DNA of 64,000 nt from Acinetobacter sp. S54 (GCF_016624945.1 NZ_JACVUI010000003.1:248001-312000); one strand, 5' to 3'; shown: positions 48,071 to 56,065, numbered from the stretch's first letter. A program made the numbers and translations. Notes: generated by a model not told the origin, from the letters alone.

Positions 48071-49132
48071 TTATTCATTTATACCAAGAAAATGAAAGGG
48101 TTGTGAAGCTTTGAATTGTGCTGTTGCATCACCTGCATAGATGTTCTCTTGATTTTTACCTAAATCTAACTTGCGTGTCACCCCATCTTTGAAATTAATT
48201 TTGTTAAGATCGACCCAGAAACTGTTGGGTGAAAGTGCGGACTCAAAAAAGTAAAGTTTACGCTTATGGTCAACCACAGTACGCCAACGTGTTGAGGAAA
48301 TATTAGGTTCTTCTTCAGTATTTAGCCCATAAGGCACAGATACATTACGAATGACACTAAAAACCGAGGCAAGTGCTTCTTTCGGTTCATCATTTTTGGG
48401 AATGGCATTAATATAAAAAGAAGCTCTGGCAAAACGATCAGATGCTCGATTGGTTCCAGGGAGGAAAGTAGTTCCACCAATTTGTTTCCAATATTGATTA
48501 AGTGCCAACTGTTCATCAAAAATAGGGGAATTTGTCATAACCTGATAGTTCCGACTATGATGAATGACTTGTCTGCCGTTAATATATTCCACAATGGCAC
48601 TATCACCTGTTTTATCAGAAATCGATAAATGTAATGTAGTTAAGCGTTTTTCACCAGGCACAGCATCTGAAACCACAATAAAGGGTTCTTTTTGTAAGGC
48701 TTGTACGGCTTCATCAACGGTTGCGAAGTTATCCAGAACATACTGCGCCCAAGCGGCAATTGTAAGTTTGGGTTTGCTGGATTTTGTTGCATCTGGATAC
48801 TCAGATTCAACCAACCAAAGCAGATTGGCATTCAAACCCGCTTCATTAACTCCATCCGTTGTTGAAATATCATAACCTGTTGCAACCACACTTCCGTATT
48901 TAGATGTCCAGTGAATAGAGTTTTTACCCGCATTTCCACTTCGTTTTACACCGCTAGGCAGAATCCATAGATTTGTACCGACATCTTGTTTCCAATCCAT
49001 AGAGCGGGCAGTAATAACAGTTTGGTTGTCACCTTGAAATACCACTCTTGTACAGGCTTGAGCGGTAAATGATATAAAACATAAACTACTGGCTATTAAA
49101 CTACTCAACAGAGCTTTCTTAATCATTTTCAT
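48071..49132 (-). CDS. secreted linear-amide C-N hydrolase (choloylglycine hydrolase / penicillin V acylase family)
   Basis: 353 residues. A Sec signal peptide (residues 1-26, SLCFISFTAQA) is cleaved just before Cys, giving the N-terminal nucleophile in CTRVVFQGDN, as in Ntn hydrolases. Conserved ARSMDWKQDVGTNLW (the Arg-x-x-Asp motif) and later Asn/Arg residues (TNSPIFDEQ; TNRASDRF) fit the family. It would hydrolyse bile-salt, penicillin V, or N-acyl-homoserine-lactone amides in the periplasm; the substrate cannot be inferred. Likely transcribed with the lipoprotein gene. Confidence 0.88.
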   Translation of the reverse strand: MKMIKKALLSSLIASSLCFISFTAQACTRVVFQGDNQTVITARSMDWKQDVGTNLWILPSGVKRSGNAGKNSIHWTSKYGSVVATGYDISTTDGVNEAGLNANLLWLVESEYPDATKSSKPKLTIAAWAQYVLDNFATVDEAVQALQKEPFIVVSDAVPGEKRLTTLHLSISDKTGDSAIVEYINGRQVIHHSRNYQVMTNSPIFDEQLALNQYWKQIGGTTFLPGTNRASDRFARASFYINAIPKNDEPKEALASVFSVIRNVSVPYGLNTEEEPNISSTRWRTVVDHKRKLYFFESALSPNSFWVDLNKINFKDGVTRKLDLGKNQENIYAGDATAQFKASQPFHFLGINE

Positions 49133-49344
49133 ATCCTAATGTGGAATGTTCTTAGTGTTGTTATTGATTATCTACTTGATTAATTTAGCGTGATTTAATT
49201 TGAATTGTTCGTTTTTTAACAAATTTTCGCATAAATGCTTTGAAGAAAATTGACTATTAAACGCTACATAATTACGAGTTTAGTTCATTGATATGCAAAA
49301 TTGACATATTTATTTCATAAATTCAACATTATTCTAATTTTATG
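49133..49344. other. intergenic region upstream of the secreted hydrolase
   Basis: AT-rich spacer without an ORF. The promoter of the minus-strand hydrolase must lie here. I see no other defined element before 49345. Confidence 0.35.
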
Positions 49345-49373
49345 TAGACTAGTCTGTATATTTTTAATATAAT
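49345..49373 (+). promoter_or_regulatory. promoter of a candidate small RNA
   Basis: -35 TAGACT (49345-49350), 17-base spacer, perfect -10 TATAAT (49368-49373). The 10-base palindrome AGACTAGTCT overlaps the -35 element and could be an operator. No protein gene follows for over 270 bases. Confidence 0.5.
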
Positions 49374-49379
49374 AAGGTG

Positions 49380-49561
49380 GAAATAACGATTATCTTAATA
49401 TAACTATTTGTTAATAATGAATTTTTTGCAGTAGTAAATAGGTTCGTGTAATTCAGATAATTTAAGAAAAATATATAGTAGTTTATTTAAATCAATAGGT
49501 TAAAAGTTTTTTAGTTGTGCGTTTTACAGCCTGCTTCTTCCCCAAGTTGCAGGTTTTTTTT
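49380..49561 (+). ncRNA. candidate small RNA ending in a strong terminator
   Basis: From the promoter above a transcript of about 180 nt would end at CCTGC (49530-49534) - TT - CTT - CCCC - AAG - TT - GCAGG (49549-49553) and eight T. The tip CTTCCCCAAG exposes a C-rich loop able to pair with Shine-Dalgarno sequences, a feature of some regulatory RNAs. The body is very AT-rich and lacks a credible ORF. Confidence 0.45.
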
Positions 49562-49653
49562 ATTTTTTAAAATGAATATTAGAAAAGTAGGATTCATCTT
49601 TTTGTAAAAATTAAATGTTAATTTGACTTTAGGATCAAAGGGGCGAAATACGT

Positions 49654-49890
49654 ATGAGAAAAGCAAATGAAACCAATCTAGATTATTTAAATAATATAAT
49701 AGATGATTTTAAAAACATTAAAGAAAAGCCAAGTAAAATCTTAATTGGATATAAAATTTATGCTGAACTTATGAATGATACTCAGTTCAAAAGTGAAATA
49801 CTAGAATCCGCCTTAGATCCAAACAAGCGCAAATACCGAAAATTAAAAATCAAAATAACGCAAGATGATTATCAACTCAAAATTGAATAG
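49654..49890 (+). CDS. small protein of unknown function
   Basis: 78 residues, rich in Lys, Asn and Ile, no signal peptide or membrane span. An AAAGGGG ribosome-binding site lies 8-10 bases before the ATG. The stop is followed within four bases by the end of the convergent Crp-family gene. I do not recognise the family. Confidence 0.6.
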   Translation: MRKANETNLDYLNNIIDDFKNIKEKPSKILIGYKIYAELMNDTQFKSEILESALDPNKRKYRKLKIKITQDDYQLKIE

Positions 49891-49893
49891 ATA

Positions 49894-50607
49894 CTAATCA
49901 TTTTTAGAATCAAATGGTATTGAATTAGCAATGTATTTTAATTGTTCATAATCCTTAATAATGATTTTACCAAAATTAACTTCTACAATTTTTTTCTTTT
50001 CAAGTTCTTGTAATAACTGATTAATTGTTTGTCGGGAACATGCCAGCATTTGTGCTAATTTTTCTTGTGAGATTTGAATCACAAAATTTTCAATATTTTC
50101 AATATTACCGTAGCCTTGTAATATAAAGTTTAAACGCTGGGCCAAATGTTGTAATAAACTTCGACTATGAATGGCATTTAATTCTAAAAATGCAAATCTG
50201 AGTTTTTGGCTAATTAATTGAGCCAAAAAGTACCAACCTTCAGGATACGATTTGAGTAACAGATCTAAATTTTTTTGAGATAAATACAAGACTTTACTGG
50301 ATTTTACTGCAACAGCCTGATGTGAGCGAGGGGATTGATCAACTAACGAGATTTCCCCAAACCAATTAATAGGCTCAAAAATTGCGATTAAAAAGTGATT
50401 ACCATGTTCATTAGTTGAACAAATTTCGATAGAGCCTTCTAATAATGCATAGATGCCATCAAAAGCATCGCCCGCGTAAAAAGCAGCCTGATTTTTTTCT
50501 AAATTTAAAAGTTTGGCATTTTCAAAAATAAAATTCTGAAACAAAATAGGCAATTGCGAAAACCAGAGATTGCGCTGTAGATGTGCGTGAAATTTGGTAT
50601 CCAGCAT
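49894..50607 (-). CDS. Crp/Fnr family transcriptional regulator
   Basis: 237 residues. Residues ~20-140 form a cyclic-nucleotide-binding-like beta barrel (AFYAGDAFDGIYALLEGSIEI in part; GEISLVDQSPRSHQAVAV). The C-terminal HTH_CRP runs QISQEKLAQMLACSRQTINQLLQELEKKKIV. No N-terminal Cys cluster as in Fnr, so not an oxygen-sensing iron-sulfur type. Divergent from the Mpo1-like gene; a palindrome lies between them. Confidence 0.88.
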   Translation of the reverse strand: MLDTKFHAHLQRNLWFSQLPILFQNFIFENAKLLNLEKNQAAFYAGDAFDGIYALLEGSIEICSTNEHGNHFLIAIFEPINWFGEISLVDQSPRSHQAVAVKSSKVLYLSQKNLDLLLKSYPEGWYFLAQLISQKLRFAFLELNAIHSRSLLQHLAQRLNFILQGYGNIENIENFVIQISQEKLAQMLACSRQTINQLLQELEKKKIVEVNFGKIIIKDYEQLKYIANSIPFDSKND

Positions 50608-50628
50608 TTTATTTCCTTTGGCTTTAAA

Positions 50629-50644
50629 TGTCGGTTAGCCGACA
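50629..50644. promoter_or_regulatory. 16-base palindrome between the Crp-family gene and the Mpo1-like gene
   Basis: TGTCGG-TTAG-CCGACA, a perfect 6-4-6 inverted repeat 22 bases upstream of the Crp-family start. A candidate operator, possibly autoregulatory; it could also be an RNA hairpin. Confidence 0.45.
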
Positions 50645-50701
50645 ACTTGCTTTTTTTAAGTTGGTTATAGTAACAGTAACTTTAGGCAAGGATGCATAAA
50701 A

Positions 50702-51244
50702 ATGAGTAAATTGGAGCAGTTATTAAGTCAATATGCCGCTTATCATTTAGACCAGAAAAATGTGATGACACATTTTATAGGAATTCCTTTGATTGTTTTT
50801 GCTCTATTTTGTCTGGCAGCACGGGTAGAGTTTAGCGTGGGTCAGTTTCACCTGCATTTGGTAATTGCATTATTATGGATCATGGTGGTTTATTATCTAC
50901 GTCTTGATTATATATTTGGTTTAATGATGCTTTTTATTCTTGGAGCATGTACATATTTAGCTCTAGAAATTGCTCAATTGGATATTTGGTTTTGGCTTAG
51001 TATTTCCATTGGCAGCTTTATTATTGGCTGGATTTTTCAGTTTATTGGTCATTTTTTTGAAAAGAAAAAGCCTGCATTTGTCGATGATATCGTAGGTTTA
51101 GCAATTGGACCGTTGTTTGTTCTGGCCGAATTTGTTTTTTTATTGGGTTTTCGCAAGTCACTTCAAGATAAGGTTCTTGAGCAAGCCCATGTTTTGAGAA
51201 AAGAAATGGATAAACATTCTTCTTTGTCAGTAAAACATATTTAG
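50702..51244 (+). CDS. Mpo1-like (DUF962) membrane protein
   Basis: 180 residues with the DUF962 pattern: N-terminal YAAYHLDQKNVMTHFIGIPLIV (histidines at the start of the first helices) and FQFIGHFFEKKKPAF later, with four spans. The family includes yeast Mpo1, an Fe2+-dependent dioxygenase of 2-hydroxy fatty acid alpha-oxidation; the bacterial role is not established. Monocistronic with a strong terminator. Confidence 0.88.
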   Translation: MSKLEQLLSQYAAYHLDQKNVMTHFIGIPLIVFALFCLAARVEFSVGQFHLHLVIALLWIMVVYYLRLDYIFGLMMLFILGACTYLALEIAQLDIWFWLSISIGSFIIGWIFQFIGHFFEKKKPAFVDDIVGLAIGPLFVLAEFVFLLGFRKSLQDKVLEQAHVLRKEMDKHSSLSVKHI

Positions 51245-51266
51245 TTTTTTGCTTGTGTCTGAAGCC

Positions 51267-51290
51267 AAAGCCCTGCGGGGCTTTTTTTTT
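51267..51290 (+). terminator. terminator of the Mpo1-like gene
   Basis: AAAGCCC-TGCG-GGGCTTT followed by a run of nine T in total. Confidence 0.92.
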
Positions 51291-51448
51291 ATAGGGTTGA
51301 CTTAAGTCGGCATTGAGGGAATAGTGCTTAATAACGTTATACATTTAGAATGATCAATTTTTTTAGAATTGTTTTGTTTATTAATTGTTTATATATCTGG
51401 TCAAGCTTTTAAAAGCAGTAAAGAATAGATTTAAAAGGTTTAAGTAGC

Positions 51449-51691
51449 ATGGATAAAATGAGAACAACAGTAAAATATGTCGTACTCAAAGGTGATGATT
51501 ATCAACTTGGAACTCCTTTACATGAGGAGAATCTGGAAACGGGTAGTACATATTTTGACAACATACCTTCTGTTGTAACGTTTAATGGACGAGATTTTAG
51601 GGTCAAATATAAGGAACTGATTCGCAAACAGACTTTTGATGAAAATGATGAATCACAGCATATATTAGTAAAAATGATTGCAATGAACTAA
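51449..51691 (+). CDS. small protein of unknown function
   Basis: 80 residues, acidic-polar, starting MDKMRTTVKYVVLKGDDYQ, with no signal peptide. Possible start ATG at 51449 or 51458. Not recognised. It precedes the DUF333 lipoprotein gene by ~70 bases on the same strand. Confidence 0.6.
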   Translation: MDKMRTTVKYVVLKGDDYQLGTPLHEENLETGSTYFDNIPSVVTFNGRDFRVKYKELIRKQTFDENDESQHILVKMIAMN

Positions 51692-51761
51692 CTAAAATTA
51701 ACAGTTTAAAACTTAAAATCTTGGATAATCGAAATGGTTAAATGAAGTGTGGAATGACACA

Positions 51762-52010
51762 ATGACTAAAAAAATATTGCTGATTCTGTGTGGTAGCACA
51801 CTTATTTTACCCGCTTGTGCAACGATTCACTCATCTAAACCGCACAAAATTGGAATGGCAAACCCAGCCAGCCAATACTGTGTTGATCAAGGCGGTCGGC
51901 TGGAAATAAAAAAAGATGCGAATGGCGGCGAGTATGCCAATTGCATTTTGCCAGATGGGCGTATCATTGAGGAATGGCAACTATTTAGACAGGATCATCC
52001 TGTTAAATAA
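51762..52010 (+). CDS. DUF333 family small lipoprotein
   Basis: About 82 residues from the ATG at 51762 (a GTG at 51747 is an alternative). Lipoprotein signal with lipobox LPAC, then the DUF333 core GMANPASQYCVDQGGRLEI and NCILPDGRIIEEWQLFR. These small proteins are sometimes annotated as putative hemolysins without evidence; the real role is unknown. Confidence 0.85.
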   Translation: MTKKILLILCGSTLILPACATIHSSKPHKIGMANPASQYCVDQGGRLEIKKDANGGEYANCILPDGRIIEEWQLFRQDHPVK

Positions 52011-52014
52011 TAAT

Positions 52015-52048
52015 AAAGCCCAGAAATAATAGCATATTTCTGGGCTTT
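52015..52048. terminator. bidirectional terminator between the DUF333 gene and uppP
   Basis: AAAGCCCAGAAATA / TATTTCTGGGCTTT, a 14-pair stem with a 6-base loop and T-tract. Confidence 0.9.
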
Positions 52049-52059
52049 TTCTGATTTTT

Positions 52060-52860
52060 TTATAGCATTACAAACATAATAATTATTCCTAAAACAATCC
52101 GATACCACGCAAAAACGCGTAAAGTATGTTTCTCAACAAAACGAACCAATGCTTTAACAACAAATAATGCCGCTATAAATGCAGTTACAAAACCAAGCGC
52201 AATATTTGTCATATTATCAGCCGTGAGCACGCTGGCATTACGAACTAAGTCAAACACTGCTGCACCAAGCATGGTGGGCATCGCAAGAAAAAATGAAAAT
52301 TCCGTTGCAGCTTTACGAGAAAGTCCTGCAAACATTCCCCCAACGATAGTAGCGCCAGAACGAGAAGTCCCTGGGATCATCGCGACACATTGAGCTAGAC
52401 CCACTAAGAAAGCCTGTTTATAAGTGATCTGAGTTGCTTCTGTGGTTTTATGATCGAACTTAATTGATTCTGCCCAAAAAATAATTAGGCCCCCCACAAT
52501 CAATGCAATGGCTACAACCAAAGGGCTAAATAAGACAGATTTAATAAAATCAACTGCCATAACGCCAATAATTACTGCAGGAAAAAAAGCAATAAGAACA
52601 CTAAAACAGAAATGACGTGCCTGTGCATCGCCACTAAAAAAACCTTTAATTAAGTCTATAATTTTTTGCCGATATAACCAGCAAACTGCCAAAATTGCCC
52701 CTAATTGAATCACAACCTCGAACACTCGACCACTATCAGAATGGAAATCAATGAGATGGCCAAAAAGAATGAGATGACCCGTGCTTGAAATTGGTAAAAA
52801 TTCTGTTAGCCCTTCAATCAGACCTAAAAAAAGAGCCTTAAAGGCTTCAAGGTGTTCCAT
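52060..52860 (-). CDS. uppP: undecaprenyl-diphosphatase UppP (BacA)
   Basis: Recycles the lipid carrier for peptidoglycan by removing a phosphate from C55-PP; confers bacitracin tolerance. The two family motifs [14 protein letters not shown] (residues ~16-29) and PGTSRSG are intact, with about eight spans. 266 residues. Confidence 0.96.
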   Translation of the reverse strand: MEHLEAFKALFLGLIEGLTEFLPISSTGHLILFGHLIDFHSDSGRVFEVVIQLGAILAVCWLYRQKIIDLIKGFFSGDAQARHFCFSVLIAFFPAVIIGVMAVDFIKSVLFSPLVVAIALIVGGLIIFWAESIKFDHKTTEATQITYKQAFLVGLAQCVAMIPGTSRSGATIVGGMFAGLSRKAATEFSFFLAMPTMLGAAVFDLVRNASVLTADNMTNIALGFVTAFIAALFVVKALVRFVEKHTLRVFAWYRIVLGIIIMFVML

Positions 52861-53128
52861 GGATGATTACTCATGAATCAAATTTAATGATATTAATAAA
52901 AAAGATAGGCAAATCAGAAAATAAAAAACTAAATATTTTCAAGTCATAATGGCCTTGCTTTAACTATTTATTTAAGAAAAAAGCATTTCTTAAAGCACAA
53001 AATTGTATACGTAATCGGGTAAGGATCGAAGAGTAGAGTTCGGTTTCCCTTGTTAATATTTGTGAAAAACTAAGTAGCGTATGAGTGATTTTTTTATAAA
53101 GAATAAAAAGTTTTGCTGTTTTAATTAA
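52861..53128. other. AT-rich intergenic region upstream of uppP
   Basis: Spacer without an ORF or clear RNA structure, preceding the candidate Fur-controlled RNA. The uppP promoter must lie here. Confidence 0.35.
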
Positions 53129-53143
53129 TGAGAATTATTTGCA
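53129..53143 (+). promoter_or_regulatory. Fur-box-like operator over the -35 of a small-RNA promoter
   Basis: TGAGAATTATTTGCA fits the 7-1-7 Fur motif TGATAATnATTATCA at 11-12 of 14 positions. It overlaps the -35 element (53139-53144), a position where bound Fur would repress. Confidence 0.5.
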
Positions 53144-53167
53144 ATTAATTTTATGTTCTTGTATAGT
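53139..53167 (+). promoter_or_regulatory. sigma70-type promoter of the candidate small RNA
   Basis: -35 TTGCAA (53139-53144), 17-base spacer, -10 TATAGT (53162-53167). Predicted transcription start near 53174. Confidence 0.65.
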
Positions 53168-53173
53168 TATGCC

Positions 53174-53279
53174 ACTGGAAAGTTTCATGGGCTTGCCAGA
53201 AATAACAAAACTACTTCAGTAGTGTGTACAGCGTGATCCTTGATAGACCCATTGCGTTAAGCAATGGGTTCTTTTTTTA
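53174..53279 (+). ncRNA. candidate iron-regulated small RNA
   Basis: Independent transcript of about 105 nt starting ~7 bases after a good promoter. It contains CTGG/CCAG and ACTAC-TTCA-GTAGT hairpins, an A-rich single-stranded stretch, and a terminator ACCCATTGC-GTTAA-GCAATGGGT with TTTTTTT. No ORF. With the Fur-like box over the -35, this looks like a functional analogue of RyhB/PrrF, made when iron is scarce. I cannot show sequence homology to those RNAs. Confidence 0.55.
53246..53278 (+). terminator. intrinsic terminator of the candidate Fur-controlled RNA
   Basis: AACCCATTGC-type stem: ACCCATTGC (53247-53255), loop GTTAA, GCAATGGGT (53261-53269), then TCTTTTTTT. Confidence 0.85.
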
Positions 53280-53525
53280 TTATAAGTAGCTAACTTATTT
53301 GTGACTATGTAGTATTTAGACATAATAAGACTAATTGAAATAATATAACATTCTAATATTTTGTTATCTTTGAATTTAAGAATCAATTTAGTGGTTTGAA
53401 TTATATCAATTTAAAAATATCTTGATGGGGTGGTTATATATTGATTTTCTAAAGTGCCTAGGAGATATGTTTAAATAATATTAATAAATGATAGGTATTA
53501 TGTATTTCTATTCAAACTATCATTT

Positions 53526-53639
53526 TGCTAGTATTTAGGATGCAAATGATCGCTTGATTACATCCAGCTATCATTTGTATTTCAGAATTTAAGCCATATT
53601 TGGCTTGTAAGATTCATCTTCATGATGAATCTTTTTTTT
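53526..53639 (+). ncRNA. candidate second structured small RNA
   Basis: Extended -10 TG-C-TAGTAT (53526-53534), then from about 53541 three hairpins in a row: GCAAATGAT / ATCATTTGT (53542-53578), AAGCCA-TATT-TGGCTT (53591-53606), and terminator AAGATTCATC / GATGAATCTT (53609-53633) with seven T. No ORF and no adjacent gene on this strand. The -35 is poor. Confidence 0.45.
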
Positions 53640-53686
53640 ACTTTTGGCTAATATAAAACTCAAAAAAATAAGCATACTATTCAACT

Positions 53687-53738
53687 AAAATAACAAATCG
53701 GCTGCTACCTAGCTCACATCGCCCTGTGAGCTTTTTTT
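53687..53738 (+). ncRNA. possible third short RNA with terminator
   Basis: AGCTCACA (53711-53718) / TGTGAGCT (53725-53732), loop TCGCCC, then TTTTTT. About 25 bases upstream is AAATAACAAA, the same 10-mer found in the Fur-controlled candidate at 53200. A TACTAT -10-like sequence is at 53675. Could also be a back-up terminator for the previous RNA. Confidence 0.35.
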
Positions 53739-53894
53739 ATAGATAAATTAAATAAATATAGTGTTTTATACGTCTTTTTTTTGAAGAAATAAGGCATTAT
53801 TTCTCAAAAAATATGTGAATTTTATTTTTTAAAATATAGGTTGTGGCATAATTAAATTTGCGATCTATAAAGTAATAACTTTAGAAAGGCCAGC

Positions 53895-54764
53895 TTAGGG
53901 CTTTATGGCATCCTCAATTTCTTGAATATTAATTTTTTGCATATGAAACATCGCATTCATTGCCAATTGCGCAATGTTCGGATTTGCATGGTTAATCAAT
54001 TCAATTAAACGTTTAGGGACGATTTGCCAATGTATGCCAAACTGATCTTTAAGCCAGCTACATTGCATGGGTATGCCACCGTGCTGTAGTAAAGATGTCC
54101 ATAAATGATCCGTTTCCATTTGACTGGAAGTTTCAACGACTAAGGATATCCCTTGATTAAAACCAAAATGATGCGAATAAGATGAATCCATCGCGTATAA
54201 AATAAAGTCATCAATCGTAAATTGCGCATGTTGAATGTAATCTGAGTTTTCTGAACCCTTTTCGCTTTCTTTATAATATAGGAGGCTGGTGATTTCAGAG
54301 TTTGGAAAGATATGCGTGTAGAATTGCATTGCATTTAACGCTTTTCCAGCATTATTTTCAGTAAACATCAGGGTCGGTATAAGTCGTTGAGATGTAAAAT
54401 CTTCACGCGGATCTAAATAAAGTTGCCATGATACGCCAAATTTATCCTGCACCCATCCATAAAACGGACTCCAAGGATAACGATCAAGCGGCATTAAAGC
54501 ACAACCACCCGTGATAATTTGATCCCAATAGTATTGAACCTGATCAATAGAACCGCACAATAACATGAATGAAATAGAGGGATTGATTTTGAACTCTATA
54601 TTTGGCCCTCCACTTAACAACATAAGCCTCTGTTTAAAAATATAAAGTTCCGATACATATTCATTATTTTGACTAATTTGGCCATTAAATAGGGAACAAT
54701 AAAATTCTGCTGCTTCTAGACGATTGGACTTGAGCCATATACAAGGATAGATTGCATTATTCAT
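53895..54764 (-). CDS. VOC family protein, PhnB-like tandem glyoxalase domains
   Basis: 289 residues containing two vicinal-oxygen-chelate domains of the PhnB/3-dmu-9_3-mt type: the first starts YPCIWLKSNRLEAAEFYCSLF, the second around residue 130 (LIPTLMFTENNAGKALNAMQFYTHIF in part). Each has the recurring WQLYLDP/WQIVPKRLIELI endings with the C-terminal metal/loop motif. Functions of this subgroup are unclear. Confidence 0.85.
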   Translation of the reverse strand: MNNAIYPCIWLKSNRLEAAEFYCSLFNGQISQNNEYVSELYIFKQRLMLLSGGPNIEFKINPSISFMLLCGSIDQVQYYWDQIITGGCALMPLDRYPWSPFYGWVQDKFGVSWQLYLDPREDFTSQRLIPTLMFTENNAGKALNAMQFYTHIFPNSEITSLLYYKESEKGSENSDYIQHAQFTIDDFILYAMDSSYSHHFGFNQGISLVVETSSQMETDHLWTSLLQHGGIPMQCSWLKDQFGIHWQIVPKRLIELINHANPNIAQLAMNAMFHMQKINIQEIEDAIKP

Positions 54765-54889
54765 ACGTCTACTTTTTATTTTCTTGTGTTGCTTTTTATT
54801 TTAGCAATTAATCTTTTAAAATCGTATTAATATTATAAAAATATACATAAATTTATTTAAAGTAGAATTAGCTTAATCAGGCGGTATTA

Positions 54890-54920
54890 TTTTGGTATGG
54901 GAATGAATCCAATACCAAAA
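54890..54920 (-). terminator. possible terminator of the 72-residue protein gene
   Basis: TTTTGGTAT (54890-54898) pairs with ATACCAAAA (54912-54920) around a 13-base loop, just past the gene's stop on the minus strand. Confidence 0.45.
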
Positions 54921-54927
54921 TTAAAAA

Positions 54928-55146
54928 TTAGTTTGATTTTTTCTGTTGTTCAAGTTGTTGTTTTAAATATAAATCGACATAATATTTTTCGGTATAGTCA
55001 TCGGCGTATTGATTTGCCTGACTACGGGTTTTAGTCACCTCAACTTTTTCTAAGCAGCCCGATTCTGGAGCCACTCGAATGACCCACCATTGGCGGTTAA
55101 TGCGTCTTACATTAAAGAGCTCTTTACTATATTTACGTTTTGCCAT
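54928..55146 (-). CDS. small basic protein of unknown function
   Basis: 72 residues from the ATG at 55146 (MAKRKYSKELFNVRR), very basic N-terminus, then polar and Gln/Lys-rich C-terminus. A longer frame from 55197 is possible but unlikely. Family not recognised; possibly nucleic-acid binding on charge alone. Confidence 0.6.
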   Translation of the reverse strand: MAKRKYSKELFNVRRINRQWWVIRVAPESGCLEKVEVTKTRSQANQYADDYTEKYYVDLYLKQQLEQQKKSN

Positions 55147-55197
55147 TGTGAACCTAAAGGCCGAAAAAATGATAAAACCAGTTCTACTTGAGCGCAC

Positions 55198-55729
55198 TGT
55201 TTAAGTCAACATAGAGACTTGATGATTGATCAAATTTTAAAACACAAAGAGAAAATCTTTTTTTAGGTAGATAGAAAATAAAAAACAGACACCAAATTTT
55301 TTTAATAGATGAAATTTACTGTAAATGGCATGTTGTGTTTTGTTAATCAAAGAAATCTAAAATTTATTGCAAAACGATTTTAACTCTTTGATATATATTT
55401 ATTTTACATAATAAATGTTTTGTAAAAATTGATTGTTTAATATACAAATGTAAGTTATTTCTCACAATCTTGTAAGCCAAAAGCTTATTTCCTTGAAGTC
55501 TTATAAAACTATACTCGATTCAGCACATCAAAAAGGCATCTTAACTATTAAATAGAACGCTGAATGTTAAATAAGAGATCTGGAAAAAATAATAAAGATA
55601 TCTTTATTAATATAAATCATCTAAATAATAGAAAAGAATCTCAAATAATCAATTGATGTGTCAATATCTCTCCTCTTTGGGGAAAGAGGAGAGATAATTA
55701 TTTAATCAATAAGCGAGTAGGTGTCATAA
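55198..55729. other. AT-rich intergenic region with a perfect hairpin
   Basis: About 530 bases without a gene. The only structure I see is ATCTCTCCTCTTT-GGGG-AAAGAGGAGAGAT at 55666-55695 (13 pairs), shortly before the next plus-strand gene. Confidence 0.45.
55666..55695. repeat. perfect 13-pair inverted repeat with a GGGG loop
   Basis: ATCTCTCCTCTTT (55666-55678), GGGG, AAAGAGGAGAGAT (55683-55695). Lies 35 bases upstream of the membrane protein gene; no T-tract follows on either strand, so it is not a classic terminator. Confidence 0.7.
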
Positions 55730-56065
55730 ATGTTTATTATAAAAAATATCTTTATATTTTTATTATCTATTGTTTTTTTATGCCTGCTTATTATTTTTTT
55801 AAATTATCTTGGATTTATCAAAATTCTAAATCTTGTGGTATCAGCGATCATATTTGGCACTTTTATTACCTTATATTTTAAAGAACTAAAATTATGTTTG
55901 AGTTTACTTAGTTTATTTTTTGGTGCGATGTTGTGCATCAGCCAGACTATGGAGGTTGTATTAATGTTTCTAGTCACCCTGTTAGTCTATTTTTTAATAA
56001 CAACGATGATGCCAAAGTTGAAAAATATGCAGATAAAAATCAGTCAGCCTATAAAAATGGAGTGA
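55730..56065 (+). CDS. small hydrophobic membrane protein of unknown function
   Basis: 111 residues, four probable membrane spans (starting MFIIKNIFIFLLSIVFLCLL) and a short basic tail. AGGTG precedes the ATG by about 7 bases. Base composition is strongly AT-biased like its surroundings. Family not recognised; lies in a gene-poor region. Confidence 0.55.
   Translation: MFIIKNIFIFLLSIVFLCLLIIFLNYLGFIKILNLVVSAIIFGTFITLYFKELKLCLSLLSLFFGAMLCISQTMEVVLMFLVTLLVYFLITTMMPKLKNMQIKISQPIKME

Noticed and set aside
53129-53143. Fur site belonging to uppP
   Set aside because: uppP is on the other strand with its start about 270 bases away; the box overlaps the RNA promoter instead.
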